Positions 1 through 10,254 of a stretch of DNA of 64,000 bases are shown here, piece after piece. The DNA is from Punica granatum. Its lineage: Eukaryota; Streptophyta; Magnoliopsida; Myrtales; Lythraceae. Made by a program: the position numbers and the translations under genes. The number at the start of each line of letters is the position of its first letter. The first letter of the stretch is position 1. The stretch covers positions 7,646,982 to 7,710,981 of the forward strand of contig NC_045134.1 of assembly GCF_007655135.1 (NCBI RefSeq), in the 5' to 3' direction. Under the pieces are notes generated by a model, which worked only from the letters and a program-made list of their open reading frames with translations, was not told the DNA's origin and ran no database searches.

Positions 1-2779
1 GAGCAGGCGACGAGTTCGATTGCGGCGAGCTCTCTGCCGTCGAGCAGCGAGAGGTCGTCGAGCTCAGCTCTCCAGCTCGAAGTCAAAGAAGGTCAACTTC
101 CAACCCTTCAATCTCCGATGTTTTAGGGAGTGTCTGACGCATTTTCCACTAATTCGATTTCTCCCGTAAGAACCTCTCCATGTATCACCGCGATCAATGC
201 GAAATTTGCCCATCGGCTGGATTTTTAGTAAAGCGGATGATTCTCGGCTGGGCAGAAAACCTGATTTTTCCTGATCTGGGAAGAACGAAAATGTGTAATT
301 TTGGTCCAGAAGAGCTTTCAAGTTGTCATGTTTAAGAGGAATATATATGTCTTGGGATGGGCGGAATTTTCCATTTTCAGCTCAAATTGTACTTTTTAAA
401 AAAAAAAAAAAATTTGAACTGAGAATGAGTTCTTGGGGTCATCAGGACTGGAGAGTGATGAAGAGATCAGAAGAGTGCCGGAGATGGGACGTGAACCGGC
501 GGGAGCTTCGGGGGCTGGTCGAGAGGCTACTGGTTCAGCGGTTGCAGGTCCCGACCGGACTCAGCCTGCTGGTCAGAGCCAGAAGAAGAGAGGGAGGAGC
601 CCTGCTGATAAAGAGAACAAGAGGTTAAAGAGGTAAAGGTCCTTTCTTTCGTCTTCTTTACTTATATATATTTGTGTGTGTGTGTATGTATATACATATA
701 TATATGTTTAAATTTACATATGTTTATAGATATATTTCATAAGTTGGTAAAAGTATTGATGACCTTCTAACTGGTTTGTCGTAATTGCAATGTTATTTTG
801 TGTATGCCATCTCTTGTTTTCTTTATCATATTTTTGTTATTAGTATGTTGTTATGAACTGGGAAAACGATAGCTAATTCCTCAAATCTCAAATGCCATTT
901 ATTTACTTTCCGTCTGGATTTTGGGAATGGTACAAGTTCTCTTGGACCGATTTGGTTTCACGAGCTTCTTCCGTTTTTATATGCAAAAAAGGGACTATTC
1001 ATACTTTAATTAGCAGCATTTTCTGGTCGGCTGTTTTTATGGAAGATTGAAAGACATCCCGAGGTGGTGGTGAGTTGGGTGATGATTGTGGTTTTGGCTG
1101 CATGCTTGAATGGGAATAGGTTGTTGAGGAACAGAGTTTCAGCGCAGCAAGCGAGGGAGCGGAAGAAGGCCTACCTGAACGACTTGGAGGTGAGGGTGAA
1201 GGACTTGGAGAAGAAGAATTCCGAGCTCGAAGAGAGACTTTCTACTTTGCAAAACGAGAACCAAATGCTCAGACATGTAAGTTGCCTCGTCACTGCCTCA
1301 TTTTGCGTTATTGCCATCAGCAACATCCTCATATATTTTTCGCTTCCCTACGAGCACTGGTTGAGCACTTTCTTGTATCTTAGTCGCTCTAATTTCATTT
1401 ATGTATCTCCTGAAGGTAATGACCATGCCTTACACTTGTCATGGCTGTTTAGAATTAGGGAATGCCATCCTTTGCTGTTCTCTGTGCTATCCTATCTGAG
1501 GTTTCATGTATTCCTGAGGATCATTGGAGTTTTTCATAAAATTTTCAGTGAGGTAGGCATTTACATGACTTGGGACCACCCCTTTTTTCATAGTCCCAGC
1601 GTGTTTGCTTTCACTGATGCAGATGTATTTAGAGCTGAGCAATGATATAGCAATTTAGGTCTACTAGTTCTTGCATTGAGAATGTGAATTACTGGATTGA
1701 ACTTTATAGGCTCTGAAGGCTTCTTTTAGAAATGCTGGCCGGTGTCTGTGTAGATAGTGTCTTCTTGCCTTCATTAGTCATATCTTCTCGTGCTGAGGGC
1801 AAGGAATGTGGTGTGTCGTCCATCAATTTAAGGTCAAGCGGGTAATTTTATGTGGACCAATTAGATTGGAGGATTAATTGACAAGTTAAGTAGATTTTCG
1901 GGAATGATTGATTGGGCCTGCATAATAATTAGATCTGTGACGGTTCATTTTTCTTGGCTTGGATTGAGAGATTGATGCCTGAGTTTTGTCTTCTATGAAC
2001 GGATAGATGAATAAGAAAGGAGGGACCCCATTTCTTACTGAAGGAGGATATTTTTTGGCTGTTTGTTGTGGCTACTCTCTTTGATTCCTCTAGAAATCTC
2101 CAGATCTGTGATATTATGAGGATAAAGTAAATATCGGTTGCCTGTTAGGCCGTGAAAGGAGCAGCTTTCTCACGTCGCATGGAATCATGTCCATATGGAG
2201 ACATCACAACCTGAGCTGGAATTGGGCTGTGTTGTCACCCTCATGAAACTGTCTCCTTGTGAGCCATTTTTGCATTCTCCTAGTCAGTCAACGCAGACCG
2301 TGGAATGAAACTGTGTTCTAGGTGGGTCTCCCCGACAAATCTTTTGGGTCCACAGATCCAACTGATATCGATATGGACTAGTTGCACAATTGGAAATCAT
2401 ACTCCAGCCCATGACAGTTCTTTGTTCATAGATTAATGTGGACTGTGAACCTCTGTTTTAGGACAGTCTTCTGCCTGTAATTTATTTGAGAGTTGCATCG
2501 TGGTGAAATATTGTTGATTAGGTTAAGCTTGTCCTGGCCATGGACATTTGCACGAACTTCTCTTCAGTTTCGCAGTAGCTTTTCTGAGCTTATTTAAGTT
2601 GTCTTGACTAATAATCCCGACATTTTTAGCATGTCCATGTGAATCATATTGCTGTCATCATTTTTTTTGCCGTTCTAACCCTTTTTGGCATTTCTGGCTC
2701 TGATGTGCAGATACTGAAGAATACTACAGTGGGCAGAAGAGGAGCGACTAGTGGTCCTAATGCCGACGGGTCTTTGTAA
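1..2779 (+). CDS. HY5: HY5-type bZIP transcription factor (5'-partial by two codons)
   Basis: Four exons: 1-91, 446-632, 1120-1276 and 2711-2779 (stop TAA 2777-2779), all with GT/AG introns and matching phases. The window opens at the third codon (EQATSS), so only Met-Gln should be missing; the full protein would be about 169 residues, against 168 in Arabidopsis HY5. In order: a Ser-rich N-terminus; the COP1-binding motif [13 protein letters not shown] (residues about 35-47), whose acidic Ser is also the casein kinase II context; a basic nuclear-localisation stretch ending KENKRLKR; the bZIP basic region with N-x7-R (N99 to R107); leucine heptads L117, L124, L131, L138 and L145; and a short tail ending in GPNADGSL. 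Family knowledge: HY5 binds ACGT-core (G-box) elements in the nucleus, promotes photomorphogenesis, and is degraded through COP1 in darkness. Intron 3 (1277-2710) is long. I see no disabling change. HYH is less likely because the N-terminal and C-terminal motifs both match HY5. Confidence 0.95.
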
Positions 2780-5010
2780 GGGACAGATTTTGTGTTTCTT
2801 CTTTTCTAATGAACTATACGATGAACCCTAGGCATTAGAGAAATGATAGAATCTTTGACTAAAATCTTGTGAAGTTCCTGATAATAGAGAGAAGAATTCG
2901 AGTCTGCTTTCCTGGACGCCAATAGTGAAGGTTGTTCTTAAACTGATCATAAGTGGAGAAGCCTTCCAGCTTAAGATTCAATAACAGATGAATGATTATT
3001 CGACATGATTTCTGCATGAAGTCGTCATGATAATACCGCTTTGAGTGCAGTCGAAGTCTTCGGTAACATAACAGTGGGCAACTTTTTCGATTTTGATATG
3101 CATATTGATCTAGTTTACTGCAGCTGGTTGATAGCTATTTATCTGGTTCACTTGTAATGGGTTCATACAAATTGTCGGCAACACACTTAAATCATCGACA
3201 TAGCCAAGTCATGTATATGAATCAGTTGTTGATGCCACAGATACTTCGCGTAATGACTCGAATAGTAGAGCTGAAACTCGAGATCAGCAACTCAAAAGAT
3301 TCGAAATTAATGGGTTGATCTTTTGCGGTAAAGCTTTGTCTGGGTTCTTGGTAGTTGATAGTGCGATTGACTATTCGTGTCTTCATTAGTTCGTGATTTT
3401 CGTTTAGGTCCAATGTTGGATAAGTGCTTCAAGTGCAAGCTCGCTAAAGTCCAGGATAAGTACTTCAAATGCATGTTGCTCAAGTCGATTTTAACGTTGT
3501 CGTCCTAGTAAGCTTTACTTAGCGCACGGTCGATCTTACCTCGTCACTTCCACCGGGAAGCAGGTGAAAATGATGGCAAGGTCATTGGAGTTGTTAGATG
3601 ACACCAACCACCTTGGCCCTGCGCAATGTCGGTGTCTTAGTCCATTAACTTCATTGACCTGTTTTGCTGGGGGCCGATATGGCTAGGATAGGGTCAGCTT
3701 AACCATAGGTTGGATTGGGCCATGTTCGGACCTTCGCCTAGATGAGGTCAATATGATACGTGTTCTGACCGTAGACGTGGGCCAGCTTGGTATTGGATCG
3801 AGGGGGGCCGACCTTTGGGCAATCCTCAATATAGAATGAGGCTAGACAAGGTTGTGGACCATGCAGACGACCCCAATTGAGGTGAGCCACCTCGATCGCT
3901 GCATGTTAATTCAGATCCCTGTCGAGGAGGTCAGTCGGAATTAGATTATTTCGAGTTTGTATCTAGGTGGCTCGCCGCGAGGTGCCTCAATCCGGGCAAG
4001 GTAGGCAATATCAATTCAATGACGGTATATATGATCATCGTCATTATAGGAAAATCTCCTGAAAGATTACTTTTCCCATGAAACACTTTTCCGAGGAAAA
4101 CCAACTATAGGGAGCAAACAATATGCCAACACCGACAGCCACCCAACTGGTGGGTGATATCGACAGCAGCCGGCCATAATTCGCCAGAGGGAAGCAAGAC
4201 AAATAATTTTTTTCTTCCAGGTGATGATTCAATACCCGAACTTCAATAACGAGGTCTGGTGTAATGGCAAAATTGCGATACTAATGATCAGATTACATCT
4301 ACAATGTACACAATTGAAAATCATTAGAAGTATTTCATGATCGGAGCAAATCGACTTCCTAAGTAATAATTAGTCTAGTTAATCAAAGAGATCACCTTAT
4401 AATTTTATCGGAAAAAAAGAATTCTAGACTTTCTCATTGAAGTTCTTATGCCCTTGTCATAATTCACCAGAAGAAGGTGTGCATATGCTCTAATCAAAGA
4501 GCTAATATCGATAATCAAATCTATTACCAGCGACACTCGAATTTGACTTTTACGGCTTGTTCGAGTTTAGTATTTCAATTCAGTGCTGGGTGATGATCAA
4601 TAAACGTTATCAAATCTTTTAATGACCAAAGTCTAGTTTCTTAGCAAGAACCGTGACAATGAAGTATCGTCTTCCACATCCTCGTGGTGTTATATAAAAA
4701 TTGAGATACTTATGTTTGATGGAGACTTCATAACAAAGCATGGTCCCAAGCTAAAGATCTTCTTCCTTTTATCTTTTATTTTAGAATTATTCTGAATTAT
4801 GAGAAAGAAATTTGTGGGATGGGTGACGTGTCTTCCCATGAGTGGCTGGTGCTTTTGAAAGTCAACAGAAATTACCAGGTCACAATTGACAGCACCGACA
4901 GCAGTATAAGTCACCCACAGGGGATCCGGAGCTTCAATTACAGTTTGGACAAAGCAGCTGTGGCGGCTCAAGCCTTTGGCTGAGCCAACTGGGCTTTAAT
5001 AAGTTTTATT
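2780..5010. other. Intergenic DNA after HY5, no recognisable gene
   Basis: The first few hundred bases probably include the HY5 3' UTR. From about 3400 to 4020 the sequence is noticeably GC-richer and repeat-like, with short imperfect inverted motifs such as GAGCCACCTCG near 3882 and GGTGGCTCGCC near 3966. Minus-strand open frames at 4044-4232 and 4690-4971 have no family resemblance I recognise and no splice context, so I do not call genes here. Confidence 0.5.
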
Positions 5011-5869
5011 TTGGGAAAAAACCATTTTTGATCCTCAATCTTTGGTTGCTTTTTTATTTTTGTCCTAAACCTTTTTTTTGGTTCGATTTCGTCCTAAACG
5101 TTACATCTTTTGTTCCAATTAGTCCTACCGTTACTTCTTCCATCCAAAACCAATAGTTTTTAATAAAAAATTGTATTTGAAAATTAAAAATAAAAAATGA
5201 AAACAAAAAAGAAAATCATGGTAAGCATCGAGAAGTAGGGCAAAGAGAAGGACGGAGGCGGAGCGGACCTGCCAATGCTTCGCCATCAAACACTGAAATC
5301 GTTGACGACCTATGACATAGCTCTGGGGAGGTATGAGCAACGATTGTTGCAGCGGTAACCTTCTCTTGCTCGAGTTTTAAGAACAAGGTGTAAGCTACCT
5401 TTACTTCTTCAAAAGCTTTTTATCTGCCAACTTTTCTCACCCAAATCAATGAGAAACGGAAAGTTTTACTCTCTTACAATTGCAATACAGAAAAAAGGAA
5501 TTGATTAGGAAGAATACCCTATAATCTTAGCATTCTAAAAGGACTAGCTCTTTCAAAACCTATTTTAGTTCTCTTTCAATCACAATAGCCCGAGATTGAA
5601 CATGTCATCTTGCTCCTCACAACAAATTGAGCTAAAGGGAAAATTGCTCTTTACTAAAACCTGAAAGACGATGATGTTTCTCATGGGAATTTCAATAGGC
5701 AGCTTGTGCAAATAGAGCTTGCTGTCCACAAACCCCAGCACGCCTCTGCACAGACATGGGACATAGAGCCCAAAGAAATTCAAGAACTTGAGCAAAAAAA
5801 CCATAGAGTGACGCACTGAGCAGGAAGATAAAAAATGGTTGGCAGTGACCTCGTCGGAGCAATGGGGGC

Positions 5870-8134
5870 CATTGAGGAGTTAAATAAGAAATCCCACATC
5901 AGACAAATCAAGAGAAATGATTAAGTTTATATGAGATTTGAATATCACAATTTAATAATTTGAGTATTTAAGAGGATATGAGTCCAAGACCCATTTAAAC
6001 CTAATAAAAATTTAATATGGTATTAGAACCACGGTGTTGCGCACCCATACGTGCTAGCACCAAGCCAAGCCCGGTATCAAGAGCAGCCAAAAGTGTATCA
6101 TTGCTCAAGCATAGAAGAAGAGCCCGACTTGAGGTCAATTGGTGAAGGTAGGTGATTAAGGGGCATGACAACTTGTAGGCAAATGAAAAAGAAAAAAGAT
6201 CACATGTTATACGTGAGAATGGGTGTTGATGAATAAACTAAGAAATCCCACATCGAACAAATCAGGAGAAATAATTGAGCTATATGAGATTTGGATACTA
6301 CTACTTAACAACTTGAATTTTTAAGTGGATGTGAACCTGAGCCGTTTAAACCATTGTTATCAGAACCGGACCGGACCGGCCGGTCGGACCGGAAACCGGA
6401 CCTATGACTGGTCCGGTTCTCTTAAAAACCGAAAATGCACAAAAAAGGGAAAACCTAAAAAACCGGCCGATTTTTTAATAAACCCATAGAACCCATTCGA
6501 ACCGGCCGGTTGGATGGGTTCCAGATTTTTAAAGGAGACCCGATCCGAATCTCTTGACCCGAATCGAAAATCAAGGATTTGGAAATTGGAAACCCTAGTT
6601 CAGACTTCAGAGTCGACTTCAGCGGCTTCATCCTTCAGTGATCAGTCTTCACCTTCGACTTCCAGGCTCTAGCACTCAGTCAATCTTCATCTTCAAGCTC
6701 CTCTTCATCGGATTCCTCTTCATCTTCGACCTCAATTACTGGCTCAGTCACCGGATTCCTCTCCATCTTCGAGCTCAGTCACCGGATTCATCTTCATCTT
6801 CTCTCTTCTCTATTCAGTTCAGTCAGCTCTTCTCCTTCGAGCTCGAGCACAGTTGATTCCTCTTCTCCTTCAAGAGGCGGAGTCCAGACTAGTTGCCTCG
6901 ATCTCTCAATTCTCTCCCGTTGTTCTTCAATCAACTGGTAAGTGGTAACCATCCTCCCTTCTTCCGTTGAAGATTGAATGAATGCCTTTACATTTCTATC
7001 TTTTGGGTAAAAAGTAGATGACTTGGAGCATTAATTGATTGTGAGGACATGGAATGTCTTGTTTTACCTCTGCAGACGATATTAACCGAAAGCCAAAACA
7101 ACTAAGAAAAAAAGCTGCCACTTCTTATCTGCAAAGGGCTTTGGAGCTTCTCGAAAGATCAGGTAAGTTCAGATTGGTGACAGTCATACTATGATTTCTC
7201 CATTGGTTTTTGAACCACTTCTTAGTTTACATATTTTACAGTTTTCCTCAAAAAACAGTTTTGAATCCTTCTGTTTTCCTCAGCATTCTAGTTGATTTTC
7301 CCGTTAATCTGGGACAGGCATATATGTTGCTCATTTTCCGGTTTACTCGGTAATCAGGGACGGGCATTCTTGTAGGCTTCCCTCTGTTGTCCCACTTTAA
7401 CGACTCCTCATTTTCTTCGACATATTATAAACTTCATGTCATCATTGGCATTTGCTGAACGACGACTTACAATGATGCTACAAATCCAATAGATGGCTTT
7501 GGAGTGTGTATACTCTAAAGATGGAAAATCTACCATAGTTCTGGGAGATGATGCGCGACTTTTATTTATGAGAACTTCATACAGTGAATTGTTTATGAAG
7601 TTTCACTTACTTCTTCTATTCAACCAGTGATAGGAAAAACAGAATTATGCTTTTCTGTTTCCAGCTTTTCCAAGAATCGGAAAATGAGCAATGGGAAAAT
7701 GTCTAAGAATCCATTGTTTGAAGCTCATGAAGCACCAAATGATGCTACAGCGGAAGACAATATTTGTGGAAATTATGGTGGAGATTATAGTGCATGGAAT
7801 TGCTGATGATATTAACTGATTAGTTAGTTCTTGTTAGATTTGAGAAGCAATAATGATTTATCTCGTGATGTTGAACTGTGATTTACGTGTGGGTGTGTGA
7901 ATGAATTGTGAAGACTAGAAACTTATGTGCTGAGATTGCTGCGGTCTTATATTTGTCAACAAAATTTTGCAGCTTTCATGAACCTTCATCATTTTTGGTA
8001 TTTTATAATTAAACAAGCGGTTCGACCCATCGAACCCCCGGTTGAACCCATAAACCCATGAACCCATGCCTCGACCGGTTCGATGTCCGGTCCGGATCTG
8101 ATAACACTACTTTAAACCCAATGGAATTTCAATA
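5870..8134 (+). mobile_element. TRIM (miniature LTR retrotransposon) interrupted by a hAT-like element
   Basis: The 5' LTR is 5870-6017 (148 bp). The primer-binding site TGGTATTAGAACCA at 6018-6031 is close to the TGGTATCAGAGCCA motif complementary to initiator Met-tRNA. A 206-bp internal region with no coding capacity follows. The 3' LTR is 6224-8134, interrupted by the hAT-like element; without it and its target duplication the LTR is about 145 bp. Both LTRs share AAGAAATCCCACATC and TATATGAGATTTG and end in AATTTAATA/AATTTCAATA. A 5-bp target duplication GGGGC lies at 5865-5869 and 8135-8139. The 5' terminal TG has drifted to CA. With no gag or pol, it would have depended on proteins from an autonomous element. 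Confidence 0.88.
6352..8109. mobile_element. Non-autonomous hAT-like DNA transposon inside the TRIM 3' LTR
   Basis: The ends are CATTGTTATCAG on the left and, read inverted, TAGTGTTATCAG on the right. Subterminal CCGG-rich stretches (GGACCGGACCGGCCGG near 6367; inverse CCGGTCCGGAT near 8088) extend the similarity. An 8-bp target duplication flanks it: GTTTAAAC at 6344-6351 and CTTTAAAC at 8110-8117, one mismatch. The CA/TA-G ends and 8-bp duplication are hAT features. No transposase is visible in 1,758 bp. The interior has a pyrimidine-rich leader-like part (6600-6940), an exon-like block at 7076-7162 with consensus splice borders, and a further open stretch at about 7660-7806, suggesting captured host sequence. 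Confidence 0.8.
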
Positions 8135-8409
8135 GGGGCATCGACAGGTCCTTTCCGCTCATTCCCTCTCCTTGTCCTGCTCCTCAATGCTACCATGAAT
8201 TGTTTTTTTTTTTTTAATTTCATTTTTTTTCAAATATAATTTTTTTTATTAAAAACTATTAATTTTTGCTGAGAAAAGGACCAATTGAAACAAAAGATGT
8301 AACGTATAGGATGAAGTCAAACAAAAAATAAAGGTTTAGCACGAAAATAAAGAAGCAACCAAACGTTGATGACTAAAAATAACCTTTCTCATTTTTGGGT
8401 GAAATAAGT

Positions 8410-9990
8410 GGGCTTAACAAGTTAATAATTTCTTTTGGCCACACTAAGGTAATCATTCATCAAAATATATAAAAAAAGAGTTCCAATAAAATTATACGGT
8501 CCTTGATGGAATAATTCAAATTATACTTGCACGTCGTCATATCAATATTTTTGTGATATACTTTTATCATAAGAAATTAATCTAACGTTTTGCAAAAAAT
8601 TATAATAGTTGTTCAAAAGAATTGTAAAAGCTTCTTCCTCTCCATATTTTTAAATACGTACAATATATTCATGAACAATTGACAATCTTAAGGCTATTTT
8701 CGAGTTAGTGCTCATTATAAATAATAAATAGGCTCTTCAAATTGGGCTTGGGAGAAATACACTTTCTTCGGCTCATGAAATATTGAAGAAAAAACTGAGG
8801 TGCTCGTCAATTGTTCAGAAGAAGCACTGAGGTAGGTTTTTTTTTTTTTTCTCCCGTAAGTGCAAGCCACTCAACATGGAAACTTGAACTATCCAAGTCA
8901 AATCGAACTAAAAATTTTCGATTTATACAAAGGTATTGGTTAGTCTTTAATTTCTCCCGTTTTCAAGTATGCTTTTGCATTTGAAAGGAGAAATTTGGTG
9001 GAATTACTCAAATTAAACTGAAATATGGATAACATCGATCGATATTTGGTGTTGATTATGCATCAACTTTAAGTTCTTATCTTCGTTTTGGCTATTTAAT
9101 TATGTCTCGAGCTTTGATGCTTATGAAATGGATTATGATACTCTATGCTATTATCTTTCTCTTTTTGGAATGTGCAAATGAGTATTTATGTTTCAATTGT
9201 TATATTATTTTGACCTATAAAAAAATTTTGATTAGTGTCTCTTAGATGACCTCGATGAAATGTACATTAACTTATTGGAATTAAAAAATCGAATTTAAAT
9301 TAGTTAAACCACTGGCAATGGACCTTGAGAGACTTTTGGTCTCGAGTCATAGATTCATGAAAGCCAAAAATTCAAGTTGATGCTCAAACTATCTTTTAGT
9401 GAAAACTAATAAGAACCATTTTTTCTCTAATCATATGAAACAATGCTCGCCCTTTGGGTGCCCTTGAATGCGAGAAAGGAGACATGAGAGGTGGTTGGAG
9501 CTTGTTTGGTCCAACAAATTATCATATTACACTTATCAGAACGTCTCTATTTTCTAGATTTTTTTTCCGAGTTAATAATTACGATTCATATCGATCATTT
9601 TCATATAGCTTACGTACCGTGAAATTATCTTTTTCTTATAACATAAGTGTTTCCACGATAAGTAGTACAAGGAGGCAGAAAATATCAATAACGAGAACCG
9701 AATTGGGGAACTCCTTGGGCCCAGATCAAGGACTCCTCGCTACTGCTCTGTCCGTTTCTCTAGAATGGATTCTGCATAATTCCATTCTATTACTACTTAC
9801 TTGGATTTTTGAGGGGAAAAAAAATGCAGAAAAAAGAGTGGGGGAAGGGGAAGCCGAGGCTTGTAGCAGAACAGGACTTGAAGCCGAGCCGAAGCCGAAG
9901 GTTATAAAATTCCCGGCTACCCGCTCACCCGGTAACGGAGAACCAACCCTTACTTTAAACCCGACTGAATATCACCTCTATTTAAAAATT
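8410..9990. other. AT-rich intergenic DNA upstream of CESA1
   Basis: No gene recognised. An open frame at 9454-10029 spans 191 codons but has low-complexity composition, no known domain, and overlaps the probable CESA1 promoter and leader; I treat it as chance. The distal part is AT-rich with T runs (for example near 8838). Confidence 0.45.
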
Positions 9991-9997
9991 ATTTATT

Positions 9998-10254
9998 TAT
10001 ATATTAAAAAAAAAACTCAGGTTTGGTAGCGCAGCTGTAATAAGTAGCAGTGGAAGAAGAAGTTGAAGGGACACGGAGAGTGACAGAGATGGCGTGTTGA
10101 GCTGGCGATGACTCCATAGCTCTCTCTCTCTCTCTCTCCTTTTCCAGCCACATTACTCTCATCGTGCTCACCGACGGCCTCATCTCTTCCGATCTCCGGC
10201 TTCCACTGACGGAGATTTCAGCTCCACCGACGCCGAGGAAGGCGAGCATCGGAG
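9998..10254 (+). promoter_or_regulatory. Probable CESA1 core promoter and 5' leader
   Basis: A TATATA motif at 9998-10003 lies about 250 bases upstream of the CESA1 start codon, followed by an A-run. A pyrimidine microsatellite (TC)9 at 10121-10138 is typical of plant leaders. Two minimal upstream frames precede the real start: ATG-GCG-TGT-TGA at 10089-10100 and ATG-ACT-CCA-TAG at 10108-10119. The transcription start is not known from sequence, so whether both lie in the mRNA is inference. Confidence 0.5.

Larger units (their letters stand above)
5011..8400. repeat. Fold-back-like element: about 190-bp inverted repeats around nested insertions
   Basis: The stretch 5021-5200 is repeated in inverted orientation at about 8205-8390. 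Shared blocks include GTTACATCTTTTGTT near 5100 (inverse near 8295), TTTGGTTGCTT near 5040 (inverse near 8355), and the AT-rich inner part. Removing the TRIM at 5870-8134 leaves an ancestral element of roughly 1.1 kb with about 190-bp terminal repeats. The flanks look like an imperfect direct repeat: TGGGCTTTAATAAGTT before 5007 and TGGGCTTAACAAGTT after 8409. The outer ends are diverged, so boundaries are good to about 10 bp. The interior (5580-5816, minus) has a 78-codon open frame I do not recognise. Superfamily unknown; Mutator-like or another fold-back element is possible. Confidence 0.65.

Noticed and set aside
1276..1645. Continuation of the HY5 bZIP frame past CAT at 1276
   Set aside because: A consensus GTAAGT donor follows MLRH, and the proper HY5 C-terminus is found at 2711-2779. 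This is intron read-through.
3222..4971. Minus-strand frames at 3222-3413, 4044-4232 and 4690-4971
   Set aside because: No family resemblance, no splice partners. A faint shared motif (ACCGACAGC) was not enough to call a gene fragment.
5580..5816. 78-codon minus-strand frame inside the outer fold-back element
   Set aside because: Considered as a DUF247 fragment, but no family motif is present; left unassigned.
9454..10029. 191-codon plus-strand open frame upstream of CESA1
   Set aside because: No recognisable domain, composition like the surrounding non-coding DNA, and overlap with the probable CESA1 promoter.
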